Origin: an uncultured Clostridia bacterium
GTDB lineage: Bacteria > Bacillota > Clostridia > Peptostreptococcales > Anaerovoracaceae
Length of the DNA: 34,146 bases
Reading direction: 5' to 3'
Assembly (NCBI GenBank): GCA_945644815.1
Contig: CALZFA010000004.1
Span: forward strand, 1 to 34,146
A model generated the notes under the pieces. The model made no database searches and was not told the DNA's origin. It saw nothing but the letters and a program-made list of their open reading frames with translations. Within the stretch, counting starts at the first letter, position 1. Each line of letters begins with the position of its first letter. The position numbers and the translations under genes were made by a program. This document shows positions 1 through 9,166 of this stretch, piece by piece.

Positions 1-5
1 CCTCC

Positions 6-770
6 TTAACCGAATCTTCCGGTGATATAGTCTTCCGTCCTCTTATCCTCAGGGAAGGAGAACAGCTTTTCTGTATCTGCATACTCGATAACCTCTCCCA
101 GAAGGAAAAAAGCGGTCTTGTCGGAAATCCTGGCAGCCTGCTGCATATTGTGGGTTACCATAACTATAGTATACTTGTTTTTAAGCTCCGCCGCAAGGTC
201 TTCGATCTTAGATGTGGAAATGGGGTCCAGGGCAGAAGTCGGTTCATCCATCAGAAGCACCTCCGGCTCCACGGCCAGAGCCCGAGCTATGCAAAGCCTC
301 TGCTGCTGTCCTCCCGAAAGTCCCATGGCACTGTCCTTAAGCCGGTCTTTGACCTCATCCCAGATGGCCGCCCCTCGAAGAGAATTCTCCACAATTTCAT
401 CAAGTCGCACCCTGCTGCGCACTCCATGGGTTCTGGGTCCGTACGCGATGTTGTCATAAATACTCATTGGAAATGGATTGGGTTTCTGGAACACCATTCC
501 TACCCGCTTTCTCAGATTATTTATGTCAACATCTCCGTAAATATTCTGTCCGTCAAGCCTGATGTCGCCGGTAATTCTGCATCCCTCCACCAGATCATTC
601 ATTCTGTTAAGTGACTTGAGGAGCGTGGATTTGCCGCAGCCGGAAGGACCGATAAAGGCAGTAATTCTGTTTTCGGGAATGTCCAGATTTATACCTTTAA
701 GTGCCTGAAAATCCCCGTAAAACAGATTCATATCATGTATTGTCATCTTATCCATTTTTCTTTTCTCCAT
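6..770 (-). CDS. pstB: Phosphate ABC transporter ATP-binding protein PstB
   Basis: Walker [10 protein letters not shown], signature LSGGQQQR, Walker [13 protein letters not shown]; lies downstream of pstA/pstC/pstS in the same orientation. Confidence 0.97.
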   Translation of the reverse strand: MEKRKMDKMTIHDMNLFYGDFQALKGINLDIPENRITAFIGPSGCGKSTLLKSLNRMNDLVEGCRITGDIRLDGQNIYGDVDINNLRKRVGMVFQKPNPFPMSIYDNIAYGPRTHGVRSRVRLDEIVENSLRGAAIWDEVKDRLKDSAMGLSGGQQQRLCIARALAVEPEVLLMDEPTSALDPISTSKIEDLAAELKNKYTIVMVTHNMQQAARISDKTAFFLLGEVIEYADTEKLFSFPEDKRTEDYITGRFG

Positions 771-806
771 ATGACCAAAATCCAGTAATAAACTCTATAT
801 GTCATA

Positions 807-1679
807 TTATTTGTTTGTAAGGCGCTTTGCCACTGCTGCCGAAAGAGCATTTATCAATATTACCACAACCAGCAGCACCACTGCCACGGCATAGGCCTGA
901 TCTGTGTACCTGCCCTCATTGAGCAAAGTATAAAGGTGCACGGAAAGGGTGCTCGCCGATGAAAACAGGCTCTTTGCCGCCACCGGGTTGGTTCCAGAAG
1001 TAAATATCAGCGCCGCCGATTCTCCCACAATCCTTCCTATTGCCAGAATTACTCCGGAGAGTATTCCCGGCACAGCAGACGGAAGAACGATTTTAAAAAC
1101 TGTCCGAAGTTTTCCCGCTCCCAGTCCGAAGCTTCCCTCCCGGAAAGAATCCGGAACGGCCATAAGGGCTTCCTCTGTGGTTCTCATTATTAACGGGAGT
1201 ATCATTATAGCCATGGTTATTACCCCGGAAAGGAGGGTGAAACTCCAGCCCAGAGTTATTACGAAGACTATATATCCGAAGAGTCCGTATACAATGGACG
1301 GAATTCCCGAAAGGGTTTCCGCCGTAATTCTGATGACCTTAACCAGCTTGTTTCCTCTCTTTGAATATTCCACCAAATATATAGCGGCAAAAGCTCCTAT
1401 GGGCACCGCCAAAAGCAGAGTCAGGACTATCATAATCAGCGTATTGATAATAGCCGGCATCATGGACTGGTTTTCTGCGTTGAAGTCCCATGCGAAAAGA
1501 CCCGGCAAAGTCAGATTTGGCACTCCGTGATAGAGTATATATCCTATGAGAAAAAGCACCACCCCCGCGGTTATCAGCGCGCTGAGGCACACCGCCGCAT
1601 AAATAATCAGCGACAGAGGCTGATGCCTGTAGTTTTTTATTTTTTGTCTCAAAGTCTGTCTGTTAATGTATTCCATCAT
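807..1679 (-). CDS. pstA: Phosphate ABC transporter permease PstA
   Basis: Multi-TM permease, IYLVEYSKRG, GIPSIVYGLFG, EEALMAVPDSFREGSFGLGAGKLRTVFKIVLPSA; 4-bp overlap with pstC. Confidence 0.96.
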   Translation of the reverse strand: MMEYINRQTLRQKIKNYRHQPLSLIIYAAVCLSALITAGVVLFLIGYILYHGVPNLTLPGLFAWDFNAENQSMMPAIINTLIMIVLTLLLAVPIGAFAAIYLVEYSKRGNKLVKVIRITAETLSGIPSIVYGLFGYIVFVITLGWSFTLLSGVITMAIMILPLIMRTTEEALMAVPDSFREGSFGLGAGKLRTVFKIVLPSAVPGILSGVILAIGRIVGESAALIFTSGTNPVAAKSLFSSASTLSVHLYTLLNEGRYTDQAYAVAVVLLVVVILINALSAAVAKRLTNK

Positions 1680-2524
1680 TTATTCCCCCTTTTCAGAAGA
1701 GAGAAAGAAATATTTATTATGAGTATAAATACGAAAAGCACCACTGCAGTGGCTATGAGTGCCTCCCTGTGAAGCCCCTCTGCATATCCCATCTCAATGA
1801 TTACATTGGCGGTCATGGTTCTCACTCCGGAAAGAATTGAGTCCGGCAGAATGGGCTGGTTTCCTGCCACCATTGAAACAGCCATGGTTTCTCCTATGGC
1901 TCTTCCTATGCCCAAGACCACTCCCGCCATTATGCCTGATTTTGCTGCGGGAAGGGTGGCAAAGAAAACACTTCGCTCGTGAGTTGCACCCAAAGCCAGT
2001 GAACCCTCATAATAACTTTCAGGTACAGCTCTGATGGCCGCCTCGGAAACGCTGACAATGGTGGGGAGAATCATTATTGCAAGCATTATGGATGCCGAGA
2101 GAATTCCCTTTCCGCTGGTTCCGGTGAGTGTCTGTACCACCGGCACAATAACCATCAAGGCGAAGAATCCGTAAACGATTGACGGTATTCCTGCCAGCAG
2201 ATCTACTGCCGGCTTCATTATTCTGTAAATACCGGATGGACAAAACTTTGCCATAAATACGGCGCAGAGAAGCCCAACCGGCACACCTATAATAATTGCT
2301 CCTGCTGTAACATAAATGCTGCCTACAATCATAGGGAAAATTCCGAATTGTCCTTCAAGAGGCTTCCATACCGTACCTGTCAGAAAATCGAGTACCCCTA
2401 TTTCCCCTATGGCAGGAAAACCCTGCTCAAAGAGAAAGAAGCATATTACTATGACTGCAAAAATTGATACTGTAGCCGACAACGTAAACACTAATTTCAT
2501 TGTTTTTTCAGAAAAAATGTTCAT
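1676..2524 (-). CDS. pstC: Phosphate ABC transporter permease PstC
   Basis: Multi-TM permease, GIPSIVYGFFALMVIVP, AIRAVPESYYEGSLALGATHERSVFFATLPAA. Confidence 0.96.
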   Translation of the reverse strand: MNIFSEKTMKLVFTLSATVSIFAVIVICFFLFEQGFPAIGEIGVLDFLTGTVWKPLEGQFGIFPMIVGSIYVTAGAIIIGVPVGLLCAVFMAKFCPSGIYRIMKPAVDLLAGIPSIVYGFFALMVIVPVVQTLTGTSGKGILSASIMLAIMILPTIVSVSEAAIRAVPESYYEGSLALGATHERSVFFATLPAAKSGIMAGVVLGIGRAIGETMAVSMVAGNQPILPDSILSGVRTMTANVIIEMGYAEGLHREALIATAVVLFVFILIINISFSLLKRGNK

Positions 2525-2572
2525 TTTTTTACCCGCCGTTTTTTTACCTGCTGATTCTTTATCCGCAATGCT

Positions 2573-3451
2573 TTACCACTCAGTCACTTCACCTGTAAAT
2601 ATCTGTCTGATCTGCTCTGAAGTCAGGTCTTCTGTCGTATTTTCCTTGTTTACTATAACCGCGATACCATCCATGGCAATGGTTTCTCCTTTCACACCCT
2701 TTGCCAGTTCTTCATCCTTCAGTTCTCTTGATGACATCCCCAGATTGACAGCCCCTTCAATAGTTGAGGTGATTCCTGCACCGGAACCTGTCTGCTGAAT
2801 TTCAATTTCAACCTCCGGATTAATAGCTTTATATGCATCAGCCAGCTTCTGCATTACAGGTGCTACCGATGTTGAACCGCCCACTGAAATTTTCCCTTTA
2901 AGGCCGCTTCTGGTTTCATATGCCTTAGCTTCGTTCTTTACAGAGATGCACCCGTCTTCTTCAATAATAGTCTGACCTTCCTTACTCATAATAAAGGCGA
3001 TAAAGTCTTTTGTAAGTTCATCTGTCTTCTTTCCCGTAACTACCAGGAAAGGTCTCGACACCGGATATACTCCTGCCTTAATGTTTTCTACTGTTGGTTC
3101 AACACCATCAACCTTTATTGCCTTTACTGAATCGTCCATGGACGCCAGAGAAATGTAACCGATGGCGTTTTTGTTCCCTGATACTGTTGCCATCACTACA
3201 GATGTGCTTTGTGAAATTTCTGCCTTTGGAGTAGTATTATCCACATCACCCGCCATGATTCCCATTAGTTCTGTAAATGCCCCTCTGGTGCCGGAACCAT
3301 CCTCTCTTGATACAACTGTTATGGGGTTGCCGCTCTGATCCTGTCCATTGGTCTTATTGCCTCCACAGGCTGTCATGGCAAATACCATGGTAAGAGCCAG
3401 TGCTGATGCCGCAATCTTCTTTATTCCGTTCATAATCTTATTCTTTTTCAT
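2573..3451 (-). CDS. pstS: Phosphate-binding lipoprotein PstS with permuted half order
   Basis: Lipoprotein signal (LTMVFAMTACGG) and PstS motifs SREDGSGTRGAF and GGSTSVAPVMQKLADAY; the usual C-terminal half precedes the usual N-terminal half. Confidence 0.93.
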   Translation of the reverse strand: MKKNKIMNGIKKIAASALALTMVFAMTACGGNKTNGQDQSGNPITVVSREDGSGTRGAFTELMGIMAGDVDNTTPKAEISQSTSVVMATVSGNKNAIGYISLASMDDSVKAIKVDGVEPTVENIKAGVYPVSRPFLVVTGKKTDELTKDFIAFIMSKEGQTIIEEDGCISVKNEAKAYETRSGLKGKISVGGSTSVAPVMQKLADAYKAINPEVEIEIQQTGSGAGITSTIEGAVNLGMSSRELKDEELAKGVKGETIAMDGIAVIVNKENTTEDLTSEQIRQIFTGEVTEW

Positions 3452-3515
3452 AATTTTCCTCCTCGATTTCAGCCCGTTCTTCTTCGCGGGCTCCTTATAT
3501 TTTTTCCTTTTTACG

Positions 3516-3576
3516 AGCTCAGTATACTGCTCTAATGTTAAGTCCGAAACCGCATTTATGTTAAATGTAGGTAAAA
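3516..3576 (-). promoter_or_regulatory. Candidate pstS promoter region with PhoP-box-like repeats
   Basis: Minus strand TTTACC-N5-TTAACA (11-bp period), a further TTAACA about 23 bp on, then TATACT; also a TATAAT just upstream. Confidence 0.3.
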
Positions 3577-3677
3577 CATTATACGGGCTGCAGGCTCGGT
3601 CTTATTCCTCAGCGAAAAAAATCATAAGTGCCGGTGTCTCCGAAGTGCGGCTCCCACAATAAAATTAAAAACAGTCG

Positions 3678-3767
3678 ATTTACTGGGGAAATTTTGTCAA
3701 TAAATGTAAATTACGTGCTGATTTTCGGCCAAAATCTTGGTTTTTTTGCAAAAATTCCCCAGTAAAT
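3678..3767. repeat. Long imperfect inverted repeat with nested hairpin
   Basis: ATTTACTGGGGAAATTTTG (3678-3696) versus CAAAAATTCCCCAGTAAAT (3749-3767), 18/19 complementary; inner GATTTT-CGGCC-AAAATC at 3720-3736. Confidence 0.7.
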
Positions 3768-3828
3768 GTGCTTTTTTGCTCGAATTTTGTGGGAAATCAG
3801 CTGTGTAGCGGCTCGCCCAACATAGAAA

Positions 3829-3860
3829 TAAAAAAACGCCACCCTGAGGCAGCGGTTTTC
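3829..3860 (-). terminator. Intrinsic terminator of the GTPase-NYN gene
   Basis: Minus strand CGCTGCC-TCAG-GGTGGCG followed by TTTTTTT (7-bp stem including two G-U pairs). Confidence 0.8.
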
Positions 3861-3901
3861 GTTTTTCCAAAATGTATGGCCGAGAAAGCGGCTCAATTAC
3901 T

Positions 3902-6607
3902 TTATTCTGTCAAAGCTTTCTCAAATGGCCTGTTTTTTTTCAGTTTGACTTTGCAATCCGACAATCTTGCTCGTATTTCCTCGGATACACCGGTAACTTC
4001 CGCATGGAATTCTCTTGCCGACATGCGGCGTGCGCCGTCTCCCAAGGCTGCCATCTGTACCGGTCTGTCCGATGTAACTACTGCCACATCGTATTTGCGC
4101 CCCATCTCATAAACAGTCTTTTCTATAAACCTGTCGGCTGTCTCCGCTTCCTTGGTATAGACTACCTTTATTTCTCCATAGTCCATCCTGGTGCCCGGAT
4201 TTCCGACCACCTTATATCCATCAAAAACCACCACCATGTCGGCTTTAGTATAGCCCTGGTAGTTTCCCAGAATATCCAGAAAAGCCTCTCTGGCCGAATC
4301 AAGGTTTACCGCAGCAAGCTCCTTAAGCTCATCCCAGGCAAAGATTACATTGTATCCGTCTATTACCAGGAAAGGCTGTCCATTGCCCGTCTCATGCTTC
4401 CATTTAGGCTGCGGAAAAGTATCAGATCTGCCTGCAGCTTTGGAGTGGGTAGCTTTGCTCAAAGCTTCTTTTCGCAGAGCTTCATCACGCTTGCTTTTGC
4501 CGTAGGTCCTTTCAAATATAGCCAGAAGTTCTTTTTCCCCTGCCGCAGAAAGCTTTTCTCTGTCTGTGTTGCTTCCGTCTTTGATGCCGTCTTGCAGCAG
4601 AGCTCCGCCATAAGTGCCTGTCCTGTCGCTCCGCCTGATGAAGTGCCCGTTCTCAATAATGTATCCGCTGTCCACATGAGCCATTTCATCAACCTGCTTC
4701 CAGTCCACATATTCTGCTGCGCCGCGGCTGCAGAACACAGAACCTGTAGGGTTTTCAAGATCTGCCTCAGGTACATAGGCGCTGTTCGCCACAACTTCAT
4801 CCGCATTATGGCAAGGCCTGAATCCGCACAAAGCAGCTTCAAACCTGCCCTCACCTTTTGTATATGCGCTTACTTCTCTCTGGTAGCCCTTAAGAGTGGC
4901 AACAGGTCCCTCTCCTTCAATAACGTTGTTCATCATTCCATCTATTTCCGGAAGGCCACAGGAAGCCCCCAATCTCTGCATGTCGGACATGGCTCTCCCC
5001 ACACAGTCCTGAGGCACCTTAAGAGAAAAGCTGTAGAAAGGTTCCAGCAGCACGCTTTTCGCCTTTCTGAGCCCCTGACGCACAGCCCTGTACGTGGCCT
5101 GCCTGAAATCTCCGCCTTCCGTGTGCTTGAGATGAGCCCTGCCTGCCAGTATGCTGATCTTCATATCGGTTATCTCCGAGCCGGTGAGCACGCCTGGAAA
5201 AGGTCTCTCCCCAAGGTGAGCAAGTATAAGACGCTGCCAGTTTCTGTCAAGGCTTTCTTCGCTGCACAGGCTGCCGATTACAAGTCCGCTTCCCGGAGGC
5301 AAAGGCTCCAGCAGCAGCTGGACCTCAGCATAGTGACGCAGGGGCTCGTAGTGACCTATACCGATTACGGGCTCTGCTATAGTCTCCTTATATATTATGC
5401 TGCTTTCGCCAAAGGAAACATCTTCGCCGAATCTGTCCTTTATGCGAGTTTTCAGAATTTCCTCCTCCAGCTCACCCATTATCTGAACATGGATTTCTTT
5501 AACTTCTTCTTTCCATAATACGCGCATAGTAGGGTCTTCTTCTTCAAGCTGCCGGAGTTTAGAAAGAAAAACCACAGGATCAGTGTCAGGTGACATGATT
5601 ATCCTCGACGTTATCGCGGGAAGAAGCAAGGGTTTTATGTCTTCACTTTGAGCTTCCTCTCCCAGGCCCTGTCCGGCATATGTCCCTGTCAGCCCTGTAA
5701 CTGCGCAGACGGTTCCCGCCTCTGCTTCACCGGTCATTGTAAAGCTGTCACCGGAATAAAGTCGTATCTGCTCTGCTTTTTCCTCTCTTCCGCCGCAGTT
5801 CAAAAGCATTTTGCTCCTGAGCCTTCCCCCCGTGATCCTCATGTGACTAAGCCTGTTTCCCTGCTTGTCCCTGCTGATCTTATATACTCTTGCTCCGAAC
5901 TCTTCGCTGTATTGTTTAGCCCGAGTATATCTGTCAAAACACCGGAGAAACTCTTTTACACCCTCCAGTTTAAGAGCGGAGCCGAAGATGACAGGAAACA
6001 GCTGTCTGCCCTCAACAGCATCGGTAATGGTTTTGTCACTGATACTTCCGCCATTGAGATATTCCTCCATAAGTTCCTCGCTTGCCATGGCTGTCTCATC
6101 CTCGTTTAGACTGCCGTCGGTCTTTGCTGTGGCAAAGCTGTCCCCAAAAGTATCTGTCAGTTCCTTCATCAGGTTTTCCCGGTCAGTCCCGGGCCTATCC
6201 ATTTTGTTTACAAATACAAAAACCGGCAGTCCTCGATCTTCCAGCAGCTTCCACAAAGTTCTGGTGTGGGCCTGAACACCGTCGGTGCCGCTTACCACCA
6301 ATACTGCATAATCCAGAACCTGCAATGTCCTCTCCATTTCAGCGCTGAAATCAGCGTGGCCCGGCGTATCCAGCAAAGTGACCTGCTTTTCTCCCAGCAC
6401 AAAACGAGCCTCCTTGGAAAATACGGTTATACCGCGGGCTCGTTCTACTTGTACGTTATCAAGAAAGGCATCTTTGTGATCAACCCTGCCCAGCTGCCTT
6501 ATGGCTCCTGTCAGGTACAGTATTGCCTCCGATAAGGTTGTCTTTCCTGCATCCACATGGGCTAATATGCCCATAGTCAGGGGGTTAGGTCTGTTGTCCT
6601 TCTTCAT
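3902..6607 (-). CDS. Tet(M)-like/EF-G-family translational GTPase fused to C-terminal Rae1/YacP-type NYN endonuclease domain
   Basis: GTPase motifs AHVDAGKTT, RGIT, DTPGH, NKMD with Tet(M)-like collinearity; the last ~157 aa (LVIDGYNVIFAW..NYQGYT..VVVFD..TKEAETADRFIEK..VVTSD..GARRMSARE) match the Rae1/YacP pattern. ORF track starts at TTG 6679; the ATG at 6607 looks more likely. Confidence 0.9.
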   Translation of the reverse strand: MKKDNRPNPLTMGILAHVDAGKTTLSEAILYLTGAIRQLGRVDHKDAFLDNVQVERARGITVFSKEARFVLGEKQVTLLDTPGHADFSAEMERTLQVLDYAVLVVSGTDGVQAHTRTLWKLLEDRGLPVFVFVNKMDRPGTDRENLMKELTDTFGDSFATAKTDGSLNEDETAMASEELMEEYLNGGSISDKTITDAVEGRQLFPVIFGSALKLEGVKEFLRCFDRYTRAKQYSEEFGARVYKISRDKQGNRLSHMRITGGRLRSKMLLNCGGREEKAEQIRLYSGDSFTMTGEAEAGTVCAVTGLTGTYAGQGLGEEAQSEDIKPLLLPAITSRIIMSPDTDPVVFLSKLRQLEEEDPTMRVLWKEEVKEIHVQIMGELEEEILKTRIKDRFGEDVSFGESSIIYKETIAEPVIGIGHYEPLRHYAEVQLLLEPLPPGSGLVIGSLCSEESLDRNWQRLILAHLGERPFPGVLTGSEITDMKISILAGRAHLKHTEGGDFRQATYRAVRQGLRKAKSVLLEPFYSFSLKVPQDCVGRAMSDMQRLGASCGLPEIDGMMNNVIEGEGPVATLKGYQREVSAYTKGEGRFEAALCGFRPCHNADEVVANSAYVPEADLENPTGSVFCSRGAAEYVDWKQVDEMAHVDSGYIIENGHFIRRSDRTGTYGGALLQDGIKDGSNTDREKLSAAGEKELLAIFERTYGKSKRDEALRKEALSKATHSKAAGRSDTFPQPKWKHETGNGQPFLVIDGYNVIFAWDELKELAAVNLDSAREAFLDILGNYQGYTKADMVVVFDGYKVVGNPGTRMDYGEIKVVYTKEAETADRFIEKTVYEMGRKYDVAVVTSDRPVQMAALGDGARRMSAREFHAEVTGVSEEIRARLSDCKVKLKKNRPFEKALTE

Positions 6608-6741
6608 AATTTGTATTATATATAAAAAAACATAAAAAGTCGACCCGATTTTTATCTTATTGCCCATGTTGGTGTGCAATTCAGGCTTTGTTTTGGTGTC
6701 TTATCCGCAGAAGTAAACCTATATTTTCTATTTGCAATGGT

Positions 6742-8142
6742 TTATAATTCCCTGATCTTATCCGCCAGCCTTTCGGCATCTTCCCGACTATGAGTGATGA
6801 GGATTACAGTCCTGCCCTCGGTCTCACGCTTCCACAGTCTGTCAATAATTCTATCCTTCAGAGAACCATCCAGTCCACGGAAAGGCTCATCCAATATCAC
6901 CAGCGCTCCACCTGCAGCAAAGGTTCTCGCCAAAGCAGCTCTATGACGCTGACCCCCGGACAATTCACCGGGAAGTTTCCAAAGCTCAGTTTCGATTTCG
7001 AGCTGTCCTGCCAGATCCCTGATTCTTTCCGCATTTCCACCGCCTATGGCGATATTATCATAAATATTCAGCCAGGGCAGCAATCTGTCCTCCTGAAACA
7101 GAAAAGAAATCTTCCCCGCAAAAGCTTCTGTTTTCCCTATCGCCATTTTCCCTTCATCCTCAATGAAAACTCTTCCCGACTCTGCAGCTTCAAGCCCTGC
7201 GATAATTCGTGCGAGGGTAGTTTTGCCCTGACCTGAAGATCCCATGAGTGCCGTAACTTTTCCGGCCTCAAAGGTCATGTTCACATCGTCTAATACCCTT
7301 TTACCCTCAAAGGCCTTGGTCAAATGAGACACCTCAATGCCGGTTGCAGCCGGCTGCTGCGGCAAGTTTTTGACACCGTGAGCATGGAGTCTGCTGCCCT
7401 CATATCCTTTCCATTCAATGCGTCTCATACCAAGGTTTATCAGTTTCTCAAAGGCCATGCTGAGTACTACGATTACAAAAATATACGCAAATAGATCAGC
7501 TGTCTCCAGATAATACTTCGCGTTTATCATTTCATAGCCCAGAGAATATTTCGGTATTGAAAGTACTTCTGCAGCCACTACCGCCTTCCAGCTGAGTCCT
7601 GCAGTGAGACTGATTGCCGCCTTTATTTGCGGCAAAAGGCCGGGACCGTAAATATACTTCACGATTTCGCCTCTGCTCAGGCGACATATTTTTCCCACTT
7701 CCGGGTACGCTGAAGGCATGGCGTCCAGCCCTTCCAGAATATTGGTGTATACTATAGGAAAACACATAAAAAAGCACACTGTTACCGCAACCCAGTCGGA
7801 TTCTGCCAGCAATATAACATAGATTATGATGGCCATGACGGGGACAGCTTTAAAAAATCCCACAGGCAGGCTCAAAATGTTTCTAACCTCATCATACCTG
7901 AAGGAGAGAGCCGCCGCCGGAATTCCCGCTGCAAAAGAAACGGCCATTGCAACAAGGCACCTTGCCGCAGTCCAACCTATGTCCATATAAAATTTACTCG
8001 TACCGGCCAACGCTGTCAGAGCAAAAAAAGCATCCGCAGGGTCCGGCAGCAGCAGCTTGTTTGAAACCAGCAGCGCTGCTGCCTGCCACACTGCCAGCCA
8101 AAACATGGCGGTAATAAATTTACTGTATTTTTTATTTCGCAT
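6742..8142 (-). CDS. Fused ABC transporter: SsuC-type permease + SsuB-type ATPase
   Basis: N-terminal half is a multi-TM binding-protein-dependent permease; C-terminal half has Walker A GSSGQGKTT, LSGGQRHRAALARTF, LVILDEPFRGLD. Confidence 0.9.
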   Translation of the reverse strand: MRNKKYSKFITAMFWLAVWQAAALLVSNKLLLPDPADAFFALTALAGTSKFYMDIGWTAARCLVAMAVSFAAGIPAAALSFRYDEVRNILSLPVGFFKAVPVMAIIIYVILLAESDWVAVTVCFFMCFPIVYTNILEGLDAMPSAYPEVGKICRLSRGEIVKYIYGPGLLPQIKAAISLTAGLSWKAVVAAEVLSIPKYSLGYEMINAKYYLETADLFAYIFVIVVLSMAFEKLINLGMRRIEWKGYEGSRLHAHGVKNLPQQPAATGIEVSHLTKAFEGKRVLDDVNMTFEAGKVTALMGSSGQGKTTLARIIAGLEAAESGRVFIEDEGKMAIGKTEAFAGKISFLFQEDRLLPWLNIYDNIAIGGGNAERIRDLAGQLEIETELWKLPGELSGGQRHRAALARTFAAGGALVILDEPFRGLDGSLKDRIIDRLWKRETEGRTVILITHSREDAERLADKIREL

Positions 8143-9142
8143 AATATAAATCGTCTGCCGGCAGTTTGCCTCCCACCGCCTGAGGGTTCATTTCAAACAA
8201 AGTCTCATTAAATATTCTGAGGATTTCGTTGCCCTCCTCAACCTTATTTCCTGTATAGAGCACAATATGACAATTAGGAATTGCAGCCTCAGCGATTTCA
8301 ATCTTCCCGATAAAGCCCTTTTCCACTATGATCTGAGCCGCTTCTTCAGGCACCCCGTTTACGAAATCAACGGATTCCCGCAGATCACTTAAAAGCACCC
8401 TAAGGTCATCGGTCCTTTCTTCCACAAAGGCCTTGCGTGCAACCAGCACTCCCATAGGCAGCTCCTGTCCTGTAGCATCTTTCCACAGGGTGTTCATGTC
8501 GAATACCTCTGCAACGCCTTCTTTGCCTGCGGCAAGAGCCGTTGATACAAACGGTTCAGGAATCATGGCGATGGTGCCTTCTTCACTGAGGAGCCTGGTA
8601 TTTACTTCTGAATGATTTGCAAGCCACTCCACCTGTACATCTTCGTAGAGCTTAAGGCCTGCGTCCTCTAAGACCTTCTGCAGCACATACTCCGGTGTGC
8701 CTCCCTGTCCGCTGGCAACGACGGTGCTGCCTTTAAGCTGAGAAACCTCTGCGACCTGGATATTGTTTCCAAGAATATGAAGTACTCCCAAAGCAATCGG
8801 GCTTATGGCTGTCACCTGTCCCTCCGTCTTATTGTAAAGCACTGCCGCCATGTTTGACGGAAGTGCAGCCACGTCAACCTCGCCCTTTACCAGCTTTGCC
8901 GTAATATCTGTAGGGCTTTGATACGTTTCCACTGCATATTTGTCAGTCATATCCATAAGCTGCACCATACCCATACCCGTCGGGCCGTTGAGAGCAGCCA
9001 CATTCACCGTTTTGCTTACCGTATCCGGCACATGGCTGTCATCGCCGCCGCAGCCTGTCAGCACCGCAAAAGTCATGAACACGGCAAGAACCGCTGCCGT
9101 AAGTCTTATGATGCCTCTCTCCTGAATTTTTCTTTTCTCCAT
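8132..9142 (-). CDS. ABC transporter substrate-binding lipoprotein, NMT1/SsuA-like
   Basis: Lipobox LTGCGG, NGPTGMGMVQLM, KGEVDVAALPSNMAAVLYNK; start region overlaps the fused permease-ATPase gene. Confidence 0.88.
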   Translation of the reverse strand: MEKRKIQERGIIRLTAAVLAVFMTFAVLTGCGGDDSHVPDTVSKTVNVAALNGPTGMGMVQLMDMTDKYAVETYQSPTDITAKLVKGEVDVAALPSNMAAVLYNKTEGQVTAISPIALGVLHILGNNIQVAEVSQLKGSTVVASGQGGTPEYVLQKVLEDAGLKLYEDVQVEWLANHSEVNTRLLSEEGTIAMIPEPFVSTALAAGKEGVAEVFDMNTLWKDATGQELPMGVLVARKAFVEERTDDLRVLLSDLRESVDFVNGVPEEAAQIIVEKGFIGKIEIAEAAIPNCHIVLYTGNKVEEGNEILRIFNETLFEMNPQAVGGKLPADDLYYAK

Positions 9143-9166
9143 ATCGCTTCACCTCTCACTGTTTTC

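Noticed and set aside
3872-5518. 548-aa plus-strand ORF antisense to the GTPase-NYN gene
   Set aside because: Translation has no recognisable domain; it is a shadow ORF opposite a strongly supported coding frame
3902-6607. Tetracycline resistance gene tet(M)/tet(O)
   Set aside because: Only distantly Tet-like, with a C-terminal NYN nuclease domain and no mobile-element context; calling it a resistance determinant would be over-reach
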